From: Kibdelosporangium sp. MJ126-NF4 | GTDB lineage: Bacteria; Actinomycetota; Actinomycetes; Mycobacteriales; Pseudonocardiaceae | Direction of reading: 5' to 3' | Length of the DNA: 64,000 nucleotides | Assembly (NCBI RefSeq): GCF_000826545.1 | Contig: NZ_CDME01000006.1 | Coordinates: 403,063-467,062 of the forward strand | Shown here: piece after piece, positions 35,179 through 43,766 of the stretch | Layout of the letters: the number at the start of each line of letters is the position of its first letter | Position numbering within the stretch: position 1 is the stretch's first letter | The notes under the pieces: generated by a model | What the model was told of the DNA's origin: nothing | What the model saw: only the letters and a program-made list of their open reading frames with translations | The model's database searches: none | Program-made: the position numbers and the translations under genes

Positions 35179-36036
35179 ATGGCCTTGATGTCCGGTACTG
35201 ACGTCGCCCGCGAGATCACCGAGCAGACCACGAAGCGCGCCCACGAGTTCCAGCAGCGCACTGGTCGCAAGCCCTGTCTCGCGGCCGTCCTGGTCGGGGA
35301 AGACCCTGCCTCGGTCACCTACGTGAAGATGAAGCGCAACCGCAGCGTGAAGGCCGGGATCGAGTCCCGATTGGTCGAGTTGCCCGCCGAGACCACCACC
35401 GAACAGCTCGTCGCCGAGATCACGAAGCTCTCCGACGACCCCGAGGTCGACGGGATCCTGCTGCAGCACCCCGTGCCCGGCCACATCGACGAGCGGGCCG
35501 CGTTCGAGGCGATCGCGCCCGGCAAGGATGTCGACGGCGTGACCATGCACTCGTTCGCGGCCATGGCGTTCGGTGAGCCCGGGTTCGCCTCCGCCACGCC
35601 CGGCGGCATCATTCGGCTGCTGGACGCCTACCAGGTGGATCTCAGGGGCAAGCACGCCGTCGTGGTCGGCCGCAGCCCGATCCTGGGCAAGCCGGTGGCG
35701 ATGCTGCTGCTGGCGCGGGACGCGACCGTCACCATCTGCCACTCGAAGACCGAGAACCTCGACGAGATCGTTCGGACCGCGGACGTCGTGGTCGCCGCGG
35801 TCGGCAGGCCGAGGTTCATCACCGCCGTCAAGCCGGGTGCCGTGGTGATCGACGCGGGCTACAACGAGGGCAACGTCGGCGACGTCGACTTCGACCAGCT
35901 GGTCGACCAGGCGAGCCTGATCACCCCGGTGCCCGGCGGAGTCGGCCCGATGACGATCGCCCTGCTGCTCGACCAGACCGTGTCAGCGGCGGCCAGGCGG
36001 GCAGATCTCGTCGAGGTAGGCCAGGTCGTCGGCTGA
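35179..36036 (+). CDS. folD: Methylene-THF dehydrogenase/cyclohydrolase
   Basis: The 285-residue bifunctional enzyme interconverts 5,10-methylene-, methenyl- and 10-formyl-THF. It has the FolD signatures SVTYVKMKRN (catalytic K52), LLQHPVPGH, GKDVDGV, VVGRSPILGKPVA and ITPVPGGVGPMTI. ATG 35179 has GGAG 8 nt upstream; ATG 35188 is the alternative. It is led by a ZTP riboswitch. In this neighbourhood it would use the methylene-THF released by dimethylglycine and sarcosine oxidation. Its 3' end overlaps the convergent aldo/keto reductase by 54 bp. Confidence 0.97.
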   Translation: MALMSGTDVAREITEQTTKRAHEFQQRTGRKPCLAAVLVGEDPASVTYVKMKRNRSVKAGIESRLVELPAETTTEQLVAEITKLSDDPEVDGILLQHPVPGHIDERAAFEAIAPGKDVDGVTMHSFAAMAFGEPGFASATPGGIIRLLDAYQVDLRGKHAVVVGRSPILGKPVAMLLLARDATVTICHSKTENLDEIVRTADVVVAAVGRPRFITAVKPGAVVIDAGYNEGNVGDVDFDQLVDQASLITPVPGGVGPMTIALLLDQTVSAAARRADLVEVGQVVG

Positions 36037-36945
36037 CGGGCGCCACTTGACTGCGGCGGCGTTCTCCTCGACCTGGTCGGGCGTGGTGGCGCCCGCGATG
36101 ACCGACGAGACCGGGTTCTGCGCGGTCAGCCAGGACAGGGCGAGCGTGGTCATCGAGATGCCACGCTCGTCGGCGAACGACCGCAGCCCCTCGATCCGGT
36201 CCCACGGCGCGTCGGCGAGCAGCTTGCGCCTGCCGCCGAGCCGTGAGCCCGGCGGCGGTTCCGTGTTGCGCTTGTACTTGCCCGTGAGCAGGCCGTTGGC
36301 CAGCGGGAAGTACGGCAGCACACCGAGCCCGAACCGCCGGGCGGCCGGGTTGACGTCCCGCTCGGCCTCGCGTTCCAGCAGCGAGTAGTGGTTCTGCGCG
36401 GCGATCGGCTGGGCCACGTGCTGGGTGCGCGCGGTCCACGCCGCGTCGGCGATCTGCCAGCCCGCCAGGTTGCACAGGCCCGCGTAGCGGATCTTGCCCT
36501 CGGTGATCAGCTCGGACAGCACGCCGAGCGTCTCACCGATCGGGGTCCTCGGGTCCGCGCGGTGCAGCTGGTACAGGTCGATCCAGTCGGTGCCGAGCCT
36601 GCGCAGTGACGACTCCACCGCACGCCGGACGTAGCGCCGCGAGCCGCGGGCGCCGAAGTCCGGCCCGTTGCCACCCTGCATGTCCACGCCGAACTTGGTG
36701 GCGATGACGGCGTGGTCCCGCCGCCCGGACAACGCCTGGCCCAGCAGTTCCTCGCTGCGCCCGCGTGGGGCGCCGTACACGTCGGCGACGTCGAAGAACG
36801 TGATCCCCGCGTCGAGCGCGGCGCCGACGACGGCCCGTGACCCGGCGAGCGACTCCGCGGGGGTGCCTGGCCTGCCGAGGTTGTTGCAGCCGAGCCCGAC
36901 GGCGCTGACCACGAGCCCGGACTCACCGAGATGTCGGTGCTCCAT
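35983..36945 (-). CDS. Aldo/keto reductase
   Basis: The 320-residue AKR has a (beta/alpha)8 fold with the tetrad visible: D52 and Y57 (FFDVADVYG), K in VIATKFG, and H in LYQLHRAD. The C-terminal NADPH-binding part has SSVIAGATTPDQVEENAAA. It resembles the YhdN/Tas-type general stress AKRs that reduce aldehydes or ketones. ATG 36945 begins MEHRHLGESGLVVSAVGLGC, a family-typical start. It is convergent with folD, overlapping its 3' end by 54 bp. The physiological substrate is unknown. Confidence 0.92.
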   Translation of the reverse strand: MEHRHLGESGLVVSAVGLGCNNLGRPGTPAESLAGSRAVVGAALDAGITFFDVADVYGAPRGRSEELLGQALSGRRDHAVIATKFGVDMQGGNGPDFGARGSRRYVRRAVESSLRRLGTDWIDLYQLHRADPRTPIGETLGVLSELITEGKIRYAGLCNLAGWQIADAAWTARTQHVAQPIAAQNHYSLLEREAERDVNPAARRFGLGVLPYFPLANGLLTGKYKRNTEPPPGSRLGGRRKLLADAPWDRIEGLRSFADERGISMTTLALSWLTAQNPVSSVIAGATTPDQVEENAAAVKWRPSADDLAYLDEICPPGRR

Positions 36946-37077
36946 GCGGTGGCACCCTATGTCGGAGCGGGCCGGAAGTTCCAGAAGTGTACGTCGCATG
37001 GAGTATTCGAGCTCGCCAGTTGGTGTTAGGACGGAGGTCAACTCCGGCTGCGACCGTGCCACTGACAAGGATGTGGG

Positions 37078-38358
37078 GTGGTTCGGTTGCAGCGAAGGAT
37101 CGCAGTGGTCGGCACCGGCTATGTCGGCCTGACCACGGGGGCATGCCTGGCGTCGCTCGGACATCACGTCGTCTGCGCGGACATCGACTCGGCCAAGGTC
37201 GCTCACCTGCGACAAGGGCACGTCGACATCCTGGAACCCGGCCTGGACGAACTGGTCCGGCGTGGCATCGCGGCCGGGAACCTCGAGTTCGTGCTGGGCG
37301 CGAAGAACGCCGTCTCGCCGGACACCGACGTGCTGTTCCTCTGCGTGCCGACGCCGATGGGCGCGGACGGTGCCGCTGACCTGCGCGCGGTCGAATCCGT
37401 GCTGGCCGAGGTCGGTGACCTGTTGCCGGGCGGGTGTGCGGTCGCGACCAAGTCGACGGTCCCGGTCGGCACCGCGGACCGCCTGCGGCACATGGTCGGC
37501 GTGCCGATCGTGTCGAATCCCGAGTTCCTGCGCGAGGGCAGTGCGGTCGACGACTTCCTGCACCCGGACCGGATCGTCGTCGGTTCGTACGACCGCGAAG
37601 CGGCACAACGGGTCGGTGACCTCTACGCGTCGCTGCAGGCACCGACGCTCGTGCTCGACGCGGCCAGCGCGGAGATGGTCAAGTACGCGGCGAACTGCTT
37701 CCTCGCGGTGAAACTGTCCTACGTCAACGCGATCGCGCAACTGTGCGACCGGGTCGGCGCGGACGTCCGCGAAGTGACCGAGGGCATGGGGCTCGACCCG
37801 CGCATCGGCCGGTCGTTCCTCAAACCGGGGCCCGGCTGGGGCGGGTCGTGCCTGCCCAAGGACACCAACGCGTTGCTGCACGTCGCCGACTCGGTGGGGC
37901 TCGATTTCGCGCTGCTGCGGTCGGCGATCGACCAGAACGCCCGCCAGCAGCAGGACGTCGTCGAGCGGATCAGGCAGGCGTGTGACGGGACCATCCGCGG
38001 TGCCCGGATCGGCCTGCTGGGGCTCGCGTTCAAGGCGGGCACCAACGATCTGCGGGATTCGCCCGCGCTGCGGATCGCGGACGCGCTGATCGCCGAGGGC
38101 GCGGAGATCACCGCGCACGACCCGGCCATCACGGGTGAGCTGCCGGGTATGCGTCTGGTGGATGATCCTTACGAGGCCGTCAAAGGCGCGATCGCGGTGG
38201 TCGTGCTGACCGAGTGGCCGGAGTTCCGCACATTGGACTGGACCAGGGTGGCCGAGTTGATGGACGGTTTCACCGTCGTCGACACCCGCGACCTGCTCGC
38301 CGGGGACGAACTGGCCGAGGTGGGCCTGCGGTGGCGTGCCCTCGGGCGGCCCGCTTGA
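37078..38358 (+). CDS. ugd: UDP-glucose 6-dehydrogenase
   Basis: The 426-residue UDP-sugar dehydrogenase oxidises UDP-glucose to UDP-glucuronate with NAD. It has the N-terminal Rossmann motif IAVVGTGYVGLTTGACLA, SNPEFLREGSAVDDFLHPDRIVVG, the catalytic Cys C258 in GWGGSCLPKD, and the C-terminal AFKAGTNDLRDSPAL. The product feeds glycan synthesis, possibly the surface-glycan genes at 46-56 kb. GTG start; a fair AAGGAT lies about 8 nt upstream. GDP-mannose dehydrogenase is excluded by the motifs. Confidence 0.95.
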   Translation: MVRLQRRIAVVGTGYVGLTTGACLASLGHHVVCADIDSAKVAHLRQGHVDILEPGLDELVRRGIAAGNLEFVLGAKNAVSPDTDVLFLCVPTPMGADGAADLRAVESVLAEVGDLLPGGCAVATKSTVPVGTADRLRHMVGVPIVSNPEFLREGSAVDDFLHPDRIVVGSYDREAAQRVGDLYASLQAPTLVLDAASAEMVKYAANCFLAVKLSYVNAIAQLCDRVGADVREVTEGMGLDPRIGRSFLKPGPGWGGSCLPKDTNALLHVADSVGLDFALLRSAIDQNARQQQDVVERIRQACDGTIRGARIGLLGLAFKAGTNDLRDSPALRIADALIAEGAEITAHDPAITGELPGMRLVDDPYEAVKGAIAVVVLTEWPEFRTLDWTRVAELMDGFTVVDTRDLLAGDELAEVGLRWRALGRPA

Positions 38359-38384
38359 ACGAACGTTAACCGACGGCTTAGATA
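38355..38384 (+). promoter_or_regulatory. Promoter for the leaderless ggt-like gene
   Basis: TTGAAC (38355-38360) overlaps the ugd stop. TTAGAT (38378-38383, 17-bp spacer) or TAGATA (38379-38384, 18 bp) is the -10. Transcription would start at or within a base or two of the ATG at 38392, so the mRNA would be leaderless. No Shine-Dalgarno sequence precedes that ATG. Confidence 0.5.
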
Positions 38385-38391
38385 GTCGGCT

Positions 38392-40182
38392 ATGTTCACC
38401 ACTCGTCCCGAGCTGGCCGGTACCCACGGAATGGTGGCTTCCACCCACTGGCTCGCCTCGGCGGCGGGAATGGCGATCCTGGAGGACGGCGGGAACGCGT
38501 TCGACGCGGCAGTGGCCGCGGGTTTCGTGCTGCAGGTCGTGGAACCGCATCTGAACGGCCCCGGCGGCGAACTGCCCGCGGTGCTCCACGCGGCGGGCCA
38601 GGCGCGGCCACGGGTGTTATGCGGGCAGGGTGTCGCACCGGCAGGCGCGACGATCGAGCACTACCGGGGGCTCGGACTGGAACTGGTTCCCGGTAGCGGG
38701 CTGTTGGCAGCGACCGTGCCCGGCGCGTGGGACGGCTGGCTGACCTTGTTGCGTGACTATGGAACCAAACGTCTGCGTGACGTGTTGGATCGTGCCATCG
38801 GCTACGCCCGTAACGGATTTCCGTTGCTGCCGAGGATTCCGGACGTCATCGACACGGTCTCGGACCTGTTCGTCGAGCACTGGCCGACGTCGGCCGCGTT
38901 ATGGATGCCCGGCGGCCGACCGCCCGCGGCGGGCAGCCGTTTTCGCAACCCGGTCCTCGCCGACACGTGGCAACGGCTGCTGACCGAGGCCGAAAACGCC
39001 GGTACGGACCGGGAAACGCAGATCGAGGCGGCCCGCGCGGCCTGGTCGAAGGGTTTCGTCGCCGACGCGATCGACTCGTTCGCCCGCGACGCCTGCCACG
39101 ACGACTCGGGCCGCGCCCACGCCGGGCTGCTGACCGGCCAGGACATGGCGTCATGGCAGGCGTCCTACGAGGACGCGCTGACCGTCGACTTCGGCGAGTG
39201 GACGCTGGTCAAGTGCGGCGCGTGGACCCAGGGGCCGGTGCTGGCCCAGCAGTTGCGGTTGCTGGAAGGCCTCGCCGACCGATTGTCCTATGTAGACGGT
39301 ATACCGACGACCGAGACGATCCACCTGGCCGCCGAATGCGCCAAACTCGCGTTCGCGGACCGGGAAGCCTGGTACGGCGACGACCCGGGCGTCCCGCTGA
39401 CGGCGTTGCTGTCGCGGGACTACGCGACCAACCGCCGCGCGCTCGTGTCCGACCACGCGTCGTTCGAGCTACGACCCGGTTCACCCGACGACCGGCCGCC
39501 GCGGCTGCCGGAGTTCGCGGTGCCGTACTTCGTCCCGGCCGAGGAGCTGTCCGGCGCGCTGGGTGAGCCGACAGTCGGCAACAGCGGGACGGTCCGCGGC
39601 GACACCGTGCACATCGACGTCGTGGACGCGGCGGGGAACATGATCTCGGCGACCCCGTCCGGCGGCTGGCTGCAGTCCTCGCCGACGATTCCGTCGCTGG
39701 GCTTCTGCCTGGGCACACGCGCGCAGATGTTCACTCTCGAACGGCATCTCGCCAGTTCACTGCACCCCGGCCGACGTCCGCGGATCACCCTGTCGCCGTC
39801 GATGGCGCTGCGCGACGGCGAACCAAGGCTCGCGTTCGGCACCCCCGGTGGCGACCAGCAGGACCAGTGGCAGTTGTGCTTCTGGCTGGCGCACATCGGC
39901 GCGGGACTGACCATGCAGGAGGCGATCGACGCCCCGGCGTGGCACTCGGGCGCGTTCCCGAGCTCGTTCTTCCCCCGCTACTGGCAGCCGGGCGAACTGG
40001 TCGTGGAATCCGGGATCGGCGCCGGGGCCATCGCCGAACTGCGCGAACGCGGCCACCTCGTGACCGACGCGGGCCCGTGGTCGCTCGGCCGGATGTCAGC
40101 GGTTTCCCGTGACCCCTCGGACGGCATGCTGTGCGCCGCCGCCAATCCCCGTGGCATGCAGGTCTACGCGGTCGGGCGTTAG
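38392..40182 (+). CDS. Gamma-glutamyltransferase family protein
   Basis: The 596-residue Ntn-hydrolase of the GGT family has an N-terminal region with GMVASTHWLASAAGMAILEDGGNAFDAA and a central autocleavage site at T405 (RGDTVHIDVVDAAGNMIS), so mature large and small subunits of about 404 and 192 residues are expected. No signal peptide is seen, unlike most secreted GGTs. It is probably cytoplasmic and may act as an acylase or on another gamma-glutamyl amide. The distal motif usually PSSGG is present as TPSGGWLQSS. Its promoter overlaps the end of ugd. Confidence 0.88.
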   Translation: MFTTRPELAGTHGMVASTHWLASAAGMAILEDGGNAFDAAVAAGFVLQVVEPHLNGPGGELPAVLHAAGQARPRVLCGQGVAPAGATIEHYRGLGLELVPGSGLLAATVPGAWDGWLTLLRDYGTKRLRDVLDRAIGYARNGFPLLPRIPDVIDTVSDLFVEHWPTSAALWMPGGRPPAAGSRFRNPVLADTWQRLLTEAENAGTDRETQIEAARAAWSKGFVADAIDSFARDACHDDSGRAHAGLLTGQDMASWQASYEDALTVDFGEWTLVKCGAWTQGPVLAQQLRLLEGLADRLSYVDGIPTTETIHLAAECAKLAFADREAWYGDDPGVPLTALLSRDYATNRRALVSDHASFELRPGSPDDRPPRLPEFAVPYFVPAEELSGALGEPTVGNSGTVRGDTVHIDVVDAAGNMISATPSGGWLQSSPTIPSLGFCLGTRAQMFTLERHLASSLHPGRRPRITLSPSMALRDGEPRLAFGTPGGDQQDQWQLCFWLAHIGAGLTMQEAIDAPAWHSGAFPSSFFPRYWQPGELVVESGIGAGAIAELRERGHLVTDAGPWSLGRMSAVSRDPSDGMLCAAANPRGMQVYAVGR

Positions 40183-40271
40183 TTCTTGCGCGGACGCTTG
40201 ATCATCGCGTGCATCAGTCGGCCCAGGAAGAACGCGGTAGCCAGGGCCACGATCACGACTGGCATCCACAT
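40179..40271 (-). CDS. 30-residue single-pass membrane peptide
   Basis: The frame encodes MWMPVVIVALATAFFLGRLM plus HAMIKRPRKN: one transmembrane helix with a basic tail. The ATG is preceded by a perfect GGAGG with 4-nt spacing. It overlaps the ggt stop codon on the opposite strand by 4 bp. It is too short for codon statistics, so the evidence is the Shine-Dalgarno site and the clean membrane-peptide architecture. Confidence 0.45.
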   Translation of the reverse strand: MWMPVVIVALATAFFLGRLMHAMIKRPRKN

Positions 40272-40391
40272 GGGGCCTCCGTCGGGGTGGTGGACTTACG
40301 CTCCTTATGACGTTTCCGAGGCTGCGCCGGTTGAGTGTGTGACCCGGGTAACACACCGCCGACACGCGTGAGCCATCCCCGATCGGGTGAG

Positions 40392-41078
40392 TCAGTCGCG
40401 GCTGTGGTCGGCGAGCATTCGGTTCTTTCCCGCGAGGATGTGGTCCTCCATCAGGCGGGCGGCCTGGTCGGCGTTGCCTGACTGGAGGTGGTCGACGATC
40501 GTTCTGTGCTGGTCGTTCGAGATGTGCCGGGCCGGTGCCGGTTCGAGGCCGTGCCTGCGGAACAGGTGCAGTTCCTTGGAGATCGTGTCGTACAACTCGA
40601 CCAGCCGGTCATTTCCCGACAACGCCACCAGTGCGCGGTGCAGTTCGACGTTCAGCGGGTAGTAGTCGTCCCTGCTGGTCGCTGCTTCCAGTTGGTCGAT
40701 TCTGGTGCGCAACCGGTCCGCGTCCGCCGTGCTCGTGCGGGCCGCTGCCAGTCGTCCGGCGAGGCCGAAGAGGTTGGCGCGGATGTCGTAGAGGTGTGCT
40801 GCCTCGTCGACGGAGATCTCGCGGACGAACATGCCCCGGTTGGCGCGGAACTCCACCAGCCTGCTGCGTTCCAGGTGCCTGCATGCCTCGCGCACCGGGC
40901 CGCGGCTTACGCCGAGGCGCATCGCCAGCGCCGACTCGTTGATCCGGTCGCCGCCCCGCAACGCGCCGGTGATGATCATGTTCTCCAGCTCTTCGACGAT
41001 CAGCTGGGGCAGTGAGCTGGCCTGGCGCTCGGCCACGCGCTGCTGCAGGGCCGTCATCGTCTCCGGGTGGTCCGGCAC
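40392..41078 (-). CDS. GntR/FadR-family regulator of the tartrate operon
   Basis: The 228-residue protein has an N-terminal winged helix (LIVEELENMIITGALRGGDRINESALAMRLGVSRGPVREACRHLERSRLVEF) and a C-terminal FCD ligand domain with metal-ligand-type His residues (ELHRALVAL, DQHRTIVDHL, EDHILAG). It is divergent from the enolase-superfamily/dctA/tarD operon. The 192-bp gap contains two copies of one dyad. It should act as a repressor released by tartrate or a related hydroxy acid. GTG start. Confidence 0.92.
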   Translation of the reverse strand: MPDHPETMTALQQRVAERQASSLPQLIVEELENMIITGALRGGDRINESALAMRLGVSRGPVREACRHLERSRLVEFRANRGMFVREISVDEAAHLYDIRANLFGLAGRLAAARTSTADADRLRTRIDQLEAATSRDDYYPLNVELHRALVALSGNDRLVELYDTISKELHLFRRHGLEPAPARHISNDQHRTIVDHLQSGNADQAARLMEDHILAGKNRMLADHSRD

Positions 41079-41105
41079 GGTCGTTGTCTCACCTTCGCCC
41101 GATGG

Positions 41106-41122
41106 TCGTCAACTGTCGACAA
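41106..41122. promoter_or_regulatory. FCD-GntR operator, site 1
   Basis: TCGTCAACTGTCGACAA lies 28 bp upstream of the gntR start codon. Its core TCGTCAACTGTC recurs in site 2 in inverted orientation. Confidence 0.6.
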
Positions 41123-41198
41123 TTTACCATCCGGCCCGGCGTCCTGGCGTTGACAGTGGCCAGCGGGGCATTCTGAGCTATCGAGCGGCGAATTGCAA

Positions 41199-41218
41199 AT
41201 CGTTGACAGTTGACGATT
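41199..41218. promoter_or_regulatory. FCD-GntR operator, site 2
   Basis: ATCGTTGACAGTTGACGATT has the ATCGT/ACGAT dyad. Its reverse complement repeats the TCGTCAACTGTC core of site 1. It lies 53 bp before the enolase-superfamily gene, so the two sites sit near the two divergent promoters. Confidence 0.6.
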
Positions 41219-41270
41219 CTGCTCGCAGACTCCTTGGCACGCTGTCCGGTCAAACCCTCGAAGGAGTGGG

Positions 41271-42383
41271 ATGAGGATCAAGGACATTCGGGCGAGCGTG
41301 CACACGACGTCGATCGATGTGCCGCTGCTGAGTGGAAAAGTGAGCGGATACGGCCGCGAGGAGCAGAAGGAGTTCGTGTTCTGCGAGGTCGAGACCGACA
41401 CCGGGCTGACCGGGGTCGCGCTGACCGGCCACTTCCTCGCCCGTGCGGTGGTCGTCGCGCTGCACGAGCACTTCCTCCCGGTGGTCGCCGGGATGGATCC
41501 ACTCGAAGTCGAGGCCGTGCACGAGCGGGTCTGGCGCAAGCTGAACCCACGCACCATGACCGGCGTGGTGTCCAGCGCGCTGTCCCTGCTGGACATCGCG
41601 TTGTGGGACATCAAGGGAAAACACGCCGGACGGTCGGTGGCCAGCCTGCTCGGCGGCGCCCGCACCGAGCTGCCGACGTACGTTACGTTCGGCTTTCCCC
41701 AGTACGACAGGGAAACCCTCGCCGAGGCGGCGCGACTGCAGTACGCCGAGGGCTTCCGGGCCATGAAACTCGTCGTCGGCGTGGACGAAGGCGGCTGGCG
41801 TGAGGACGCGGCCCGGGTCCGTGTCGTGCGGGAGGCCGTCGGCGACGACGTCGACATCATGATCGACGCCAACTACCTGTTCACGCCCACGGACGCGAAG
41901 TTCCTCTGCCGGGCGATCGAGGACTGCGCCATCACCTGGTTCGAGGAACCGGTGCACCAGAACGACGCCAGGGCCATGGCGGACCTGCGGAGGCACACCC
42001 GTATCCCGCTCGCGGCCGGGCAGATGGAAGGCCACCGGTGGCGGCTGCGGGAACTGGTCGAACGCCAGGCGGTCGACATCCTCCAGCCGAACGCCTGCTA
42101 CTGCGGCGGATTCACCGAGGCACGCAAGGCCGCACACCTCGCGCAGATCTACAACCTGCCCGTGGCACACGGTGGCGGCTGGCCGCTGTTCAACATGCAC
42201 ACCCTGGCCGGGCTGATGAACGGCTGGATCCTCGAATGGCACCTGGGCATGGTCCAGGTCGGCGAGCTGCTGTTCCCCGACTCGCCGCGACCGGTCGACG
42301 GCCGCATCAGCATCCCCGACCGGCCCGGACTCGGCCTGGAGGTCGACCGTGCCGCACTGCGCAAAACCCTAGTGACCACATAA
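41271..42383 (+). CDS. Enolase-superfamily (mandelate racemase-like) dehydratase
   Basis: The 370-residue protein has the superfamily capping domain and barrel. Likely active-site residues are K166 (MKLVVG, so the second Lys of the usual K-x-K is replaced by Val), metal ligands D199 (IDAN), E225 (WFEEP) and E253 (AGQMEG), and H300 (VAHGGGWP). The His suggests the mandelate-racemase subgroup acting on a sugar acid or hydroxy acid. It is the first gene of the operon with dctA and tarD. It may handle a second tartrate stereoisomer or a related aldarate; the exact reaction is unknown. Confidence 0.82.
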   Translation: MRIKDIRASVHTTSIDVPLLSGKVSGYGREEQKEFVFCEVETDTGLTGVALTGHFLARAVVVALHEHFLPVVAGMDPLEVEAVHERVWRKLNPRTMTGVVSSALSLLDIALWDIKGKHAGRSVASLLGGARTELPTYVTFGFPQYDRETLAEAARLQYAEGFRAMKLVVGVDEGGWREDAARVRVVREAVGDDVDIMIDANYLFTPTDAKFLCRAIEDCAITWFEEPVHQNDARAMADLRRHTRIPLAAGQMEGHRWRLRELVERQAVDILQPNACYCGGFTEARKAAHLAQIYNLPVAHGGGWPLFNMHTLAGLMNGWILEWHLGMVQVGELLFPDSPRPVDGRISIPDRPGLGLEVDRAALRKTLVTT

Positions 42384-42443
42384 CCGACCTACCGCTGACG
42401 GACACGGTCAACGCCGATCGACTCCCCAGAAACGCGGTGTGCC

Positions 42444-43766
42444 ATGAGCATCCGGACCGAGAACGAAACCGAACCACACACACCACGGTGGCGGCGGCTG
42501 GCCGCCAACACCGGCATGCAGGTACTGGTCGCCGCCATCGCGGCCGCGATCTTCGGCCTGCTCGTGCCGCACGTCGCCGAGGACCTCAAGCCGTTGGCCG
42601 ACATGTTCATCGCACTGATCCGACTGGTCATCCCGCCGATCGTGTTCCTGGTCGTGGTGACCGGGATCGTGTCGGTCGGCGGGATGAAGGCCGTCGGCCG
42701 GATCGCGTTGAAGGCCATCATCTACTTCGAGATCGTCACCACCATCGGCACACTCCTCGGCCTGCTCGCGATCAACCTGTTCCGCCCGGGAGACGGTGTC
42801 GCGCCGCCCGCGGGCGCGTCCGGGGACCTCGGCAGCTACGTCGAGGGCGCGAAGGAGAAGTCGATCGAGGAGTTCCTCCTCGACCTCGTGCCGGACAACG
42901 TGGTGCAGGCGTTCGCCACCGGGCACATCATCCAGATCCTGATCTTCGCCATCCTGTTCGCCATCGCCCTGCTCGCCGTGCCCAAGCAGGTGTCCGATCC
43001 GATCAACCGGGCCTGCGGCAAGCTCAGCAAGGTCTTCTTCCGGCTCGTGGCCATGGTCGTCCGGCTGGCGCCGATCGGCGTGTTCGGCGCGGTGTCCTAC
43101 ACCGTTGGCAAGTACGGACCGGAAACCCTGACCGCGCTGATGAAGTACGTCGGGCTGGCGCTGGCCACCCTGATCGTCTTCCTGACACTGGTGCTCGGCA
43201 CGGTCACCCGGCTGTGCGGGGTGTCGCTGGTCCGGCTGATCCGCGCATTGCGCAAGGAGCTGTACATCGTGCTGGGCACGTCGTCGTCCGAGGCCGTGAT
43301 GCCGCACCTGATGGCACGGCTGGAGACCTTCGGCTGCAAACGCGATGTCGTCGGGCTGGTCGTGCCCACCGGGTATTCGTTCAACCTGGACGGTGTGGCC
43401 GTCGTCGTGCCGATGTCGGCCGTGTTCATCGCGCAGGTGTACGGCATCGAGCTCGGCTTCACCGAGCAGCTCACGCTGTTCCTGGTGTTCCTGTTCCTGT
43501 CCAAGGGCACCGCCGGGATCACCGGATCCGCCTTCATCACGCTGGCCAACCTGATCGCCGCCGTGCACTTCATTCCCGTCGCGGGCCTGGCTTTGATCCT
43601 GTCGGTCGAACGATTCCTGTCGCTGATGCGTGCCATGACCAACGTGCTGGGCAACGCGGTCGCGACCATCGCCATCGCCCGGTGGGAGCCCGGCGCGCTC
43701 GACCGCGACCAACTCGCCCGCACCATCGGCCGCAAACGCCCGGCCAGGACCACAGAGGAGACATGA
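42444..43766 (+). CDS. dctA: C4-dicarboxylate:cation symporter
   Basis: This 440-residue DAACS-family transporter has the hairpin-loop motif GTSSSEAVMPHLM and the substrate/cation region VPTGYSFNLDGVAVVV. It shows about eight transmembrane helices (LVAAIAAAIFGLLVPHV, MFIALIRLVIPPIVFLVVV, ...). It probably imports tartrate for the dehydratases encoded on both sides. The usual T in NLDGT is V here, which may reflect its substrate. ATGA overlap with tarD. Confidence 0.92.
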   Translation: MSIRTENETEPHTPRWRRLAANTGMQVLVAAIAAAIFGLLVPHVAEDLKPLADMFIALIRLVIPPIVFLVVVTGIVSVGGMKAVGRIALKAIIYFEIVTTIGTLLGLLAINLFRPGDGVAPPAGASGDLGSYVEGAKEKSIEEFLLDLVPDNVVQAFATGHIIQILIFAILFAIALLAVPKQVSDPINRACGKLSKVFFRLVAMVVRLAPIGVFGAVSYTVGKYGPETLTALMKYVGLALATLIVFLTLVLGTVTRLCGVSLVRLIRALRKELYIVLGTSSSEAVMPHLMARLETFGCKRDVVGLVVPTGYSFNLDGVAVVVPMSAVFIAQVYGIELGFTEQLTLFLVFLFLSKGTAGITGSAFITLANLIAAVHFIPVAGLALILSVERFLSLMRAMTNVLGNAVATIAIARWEPGALDRDQLARTIGRKRPARTTEET

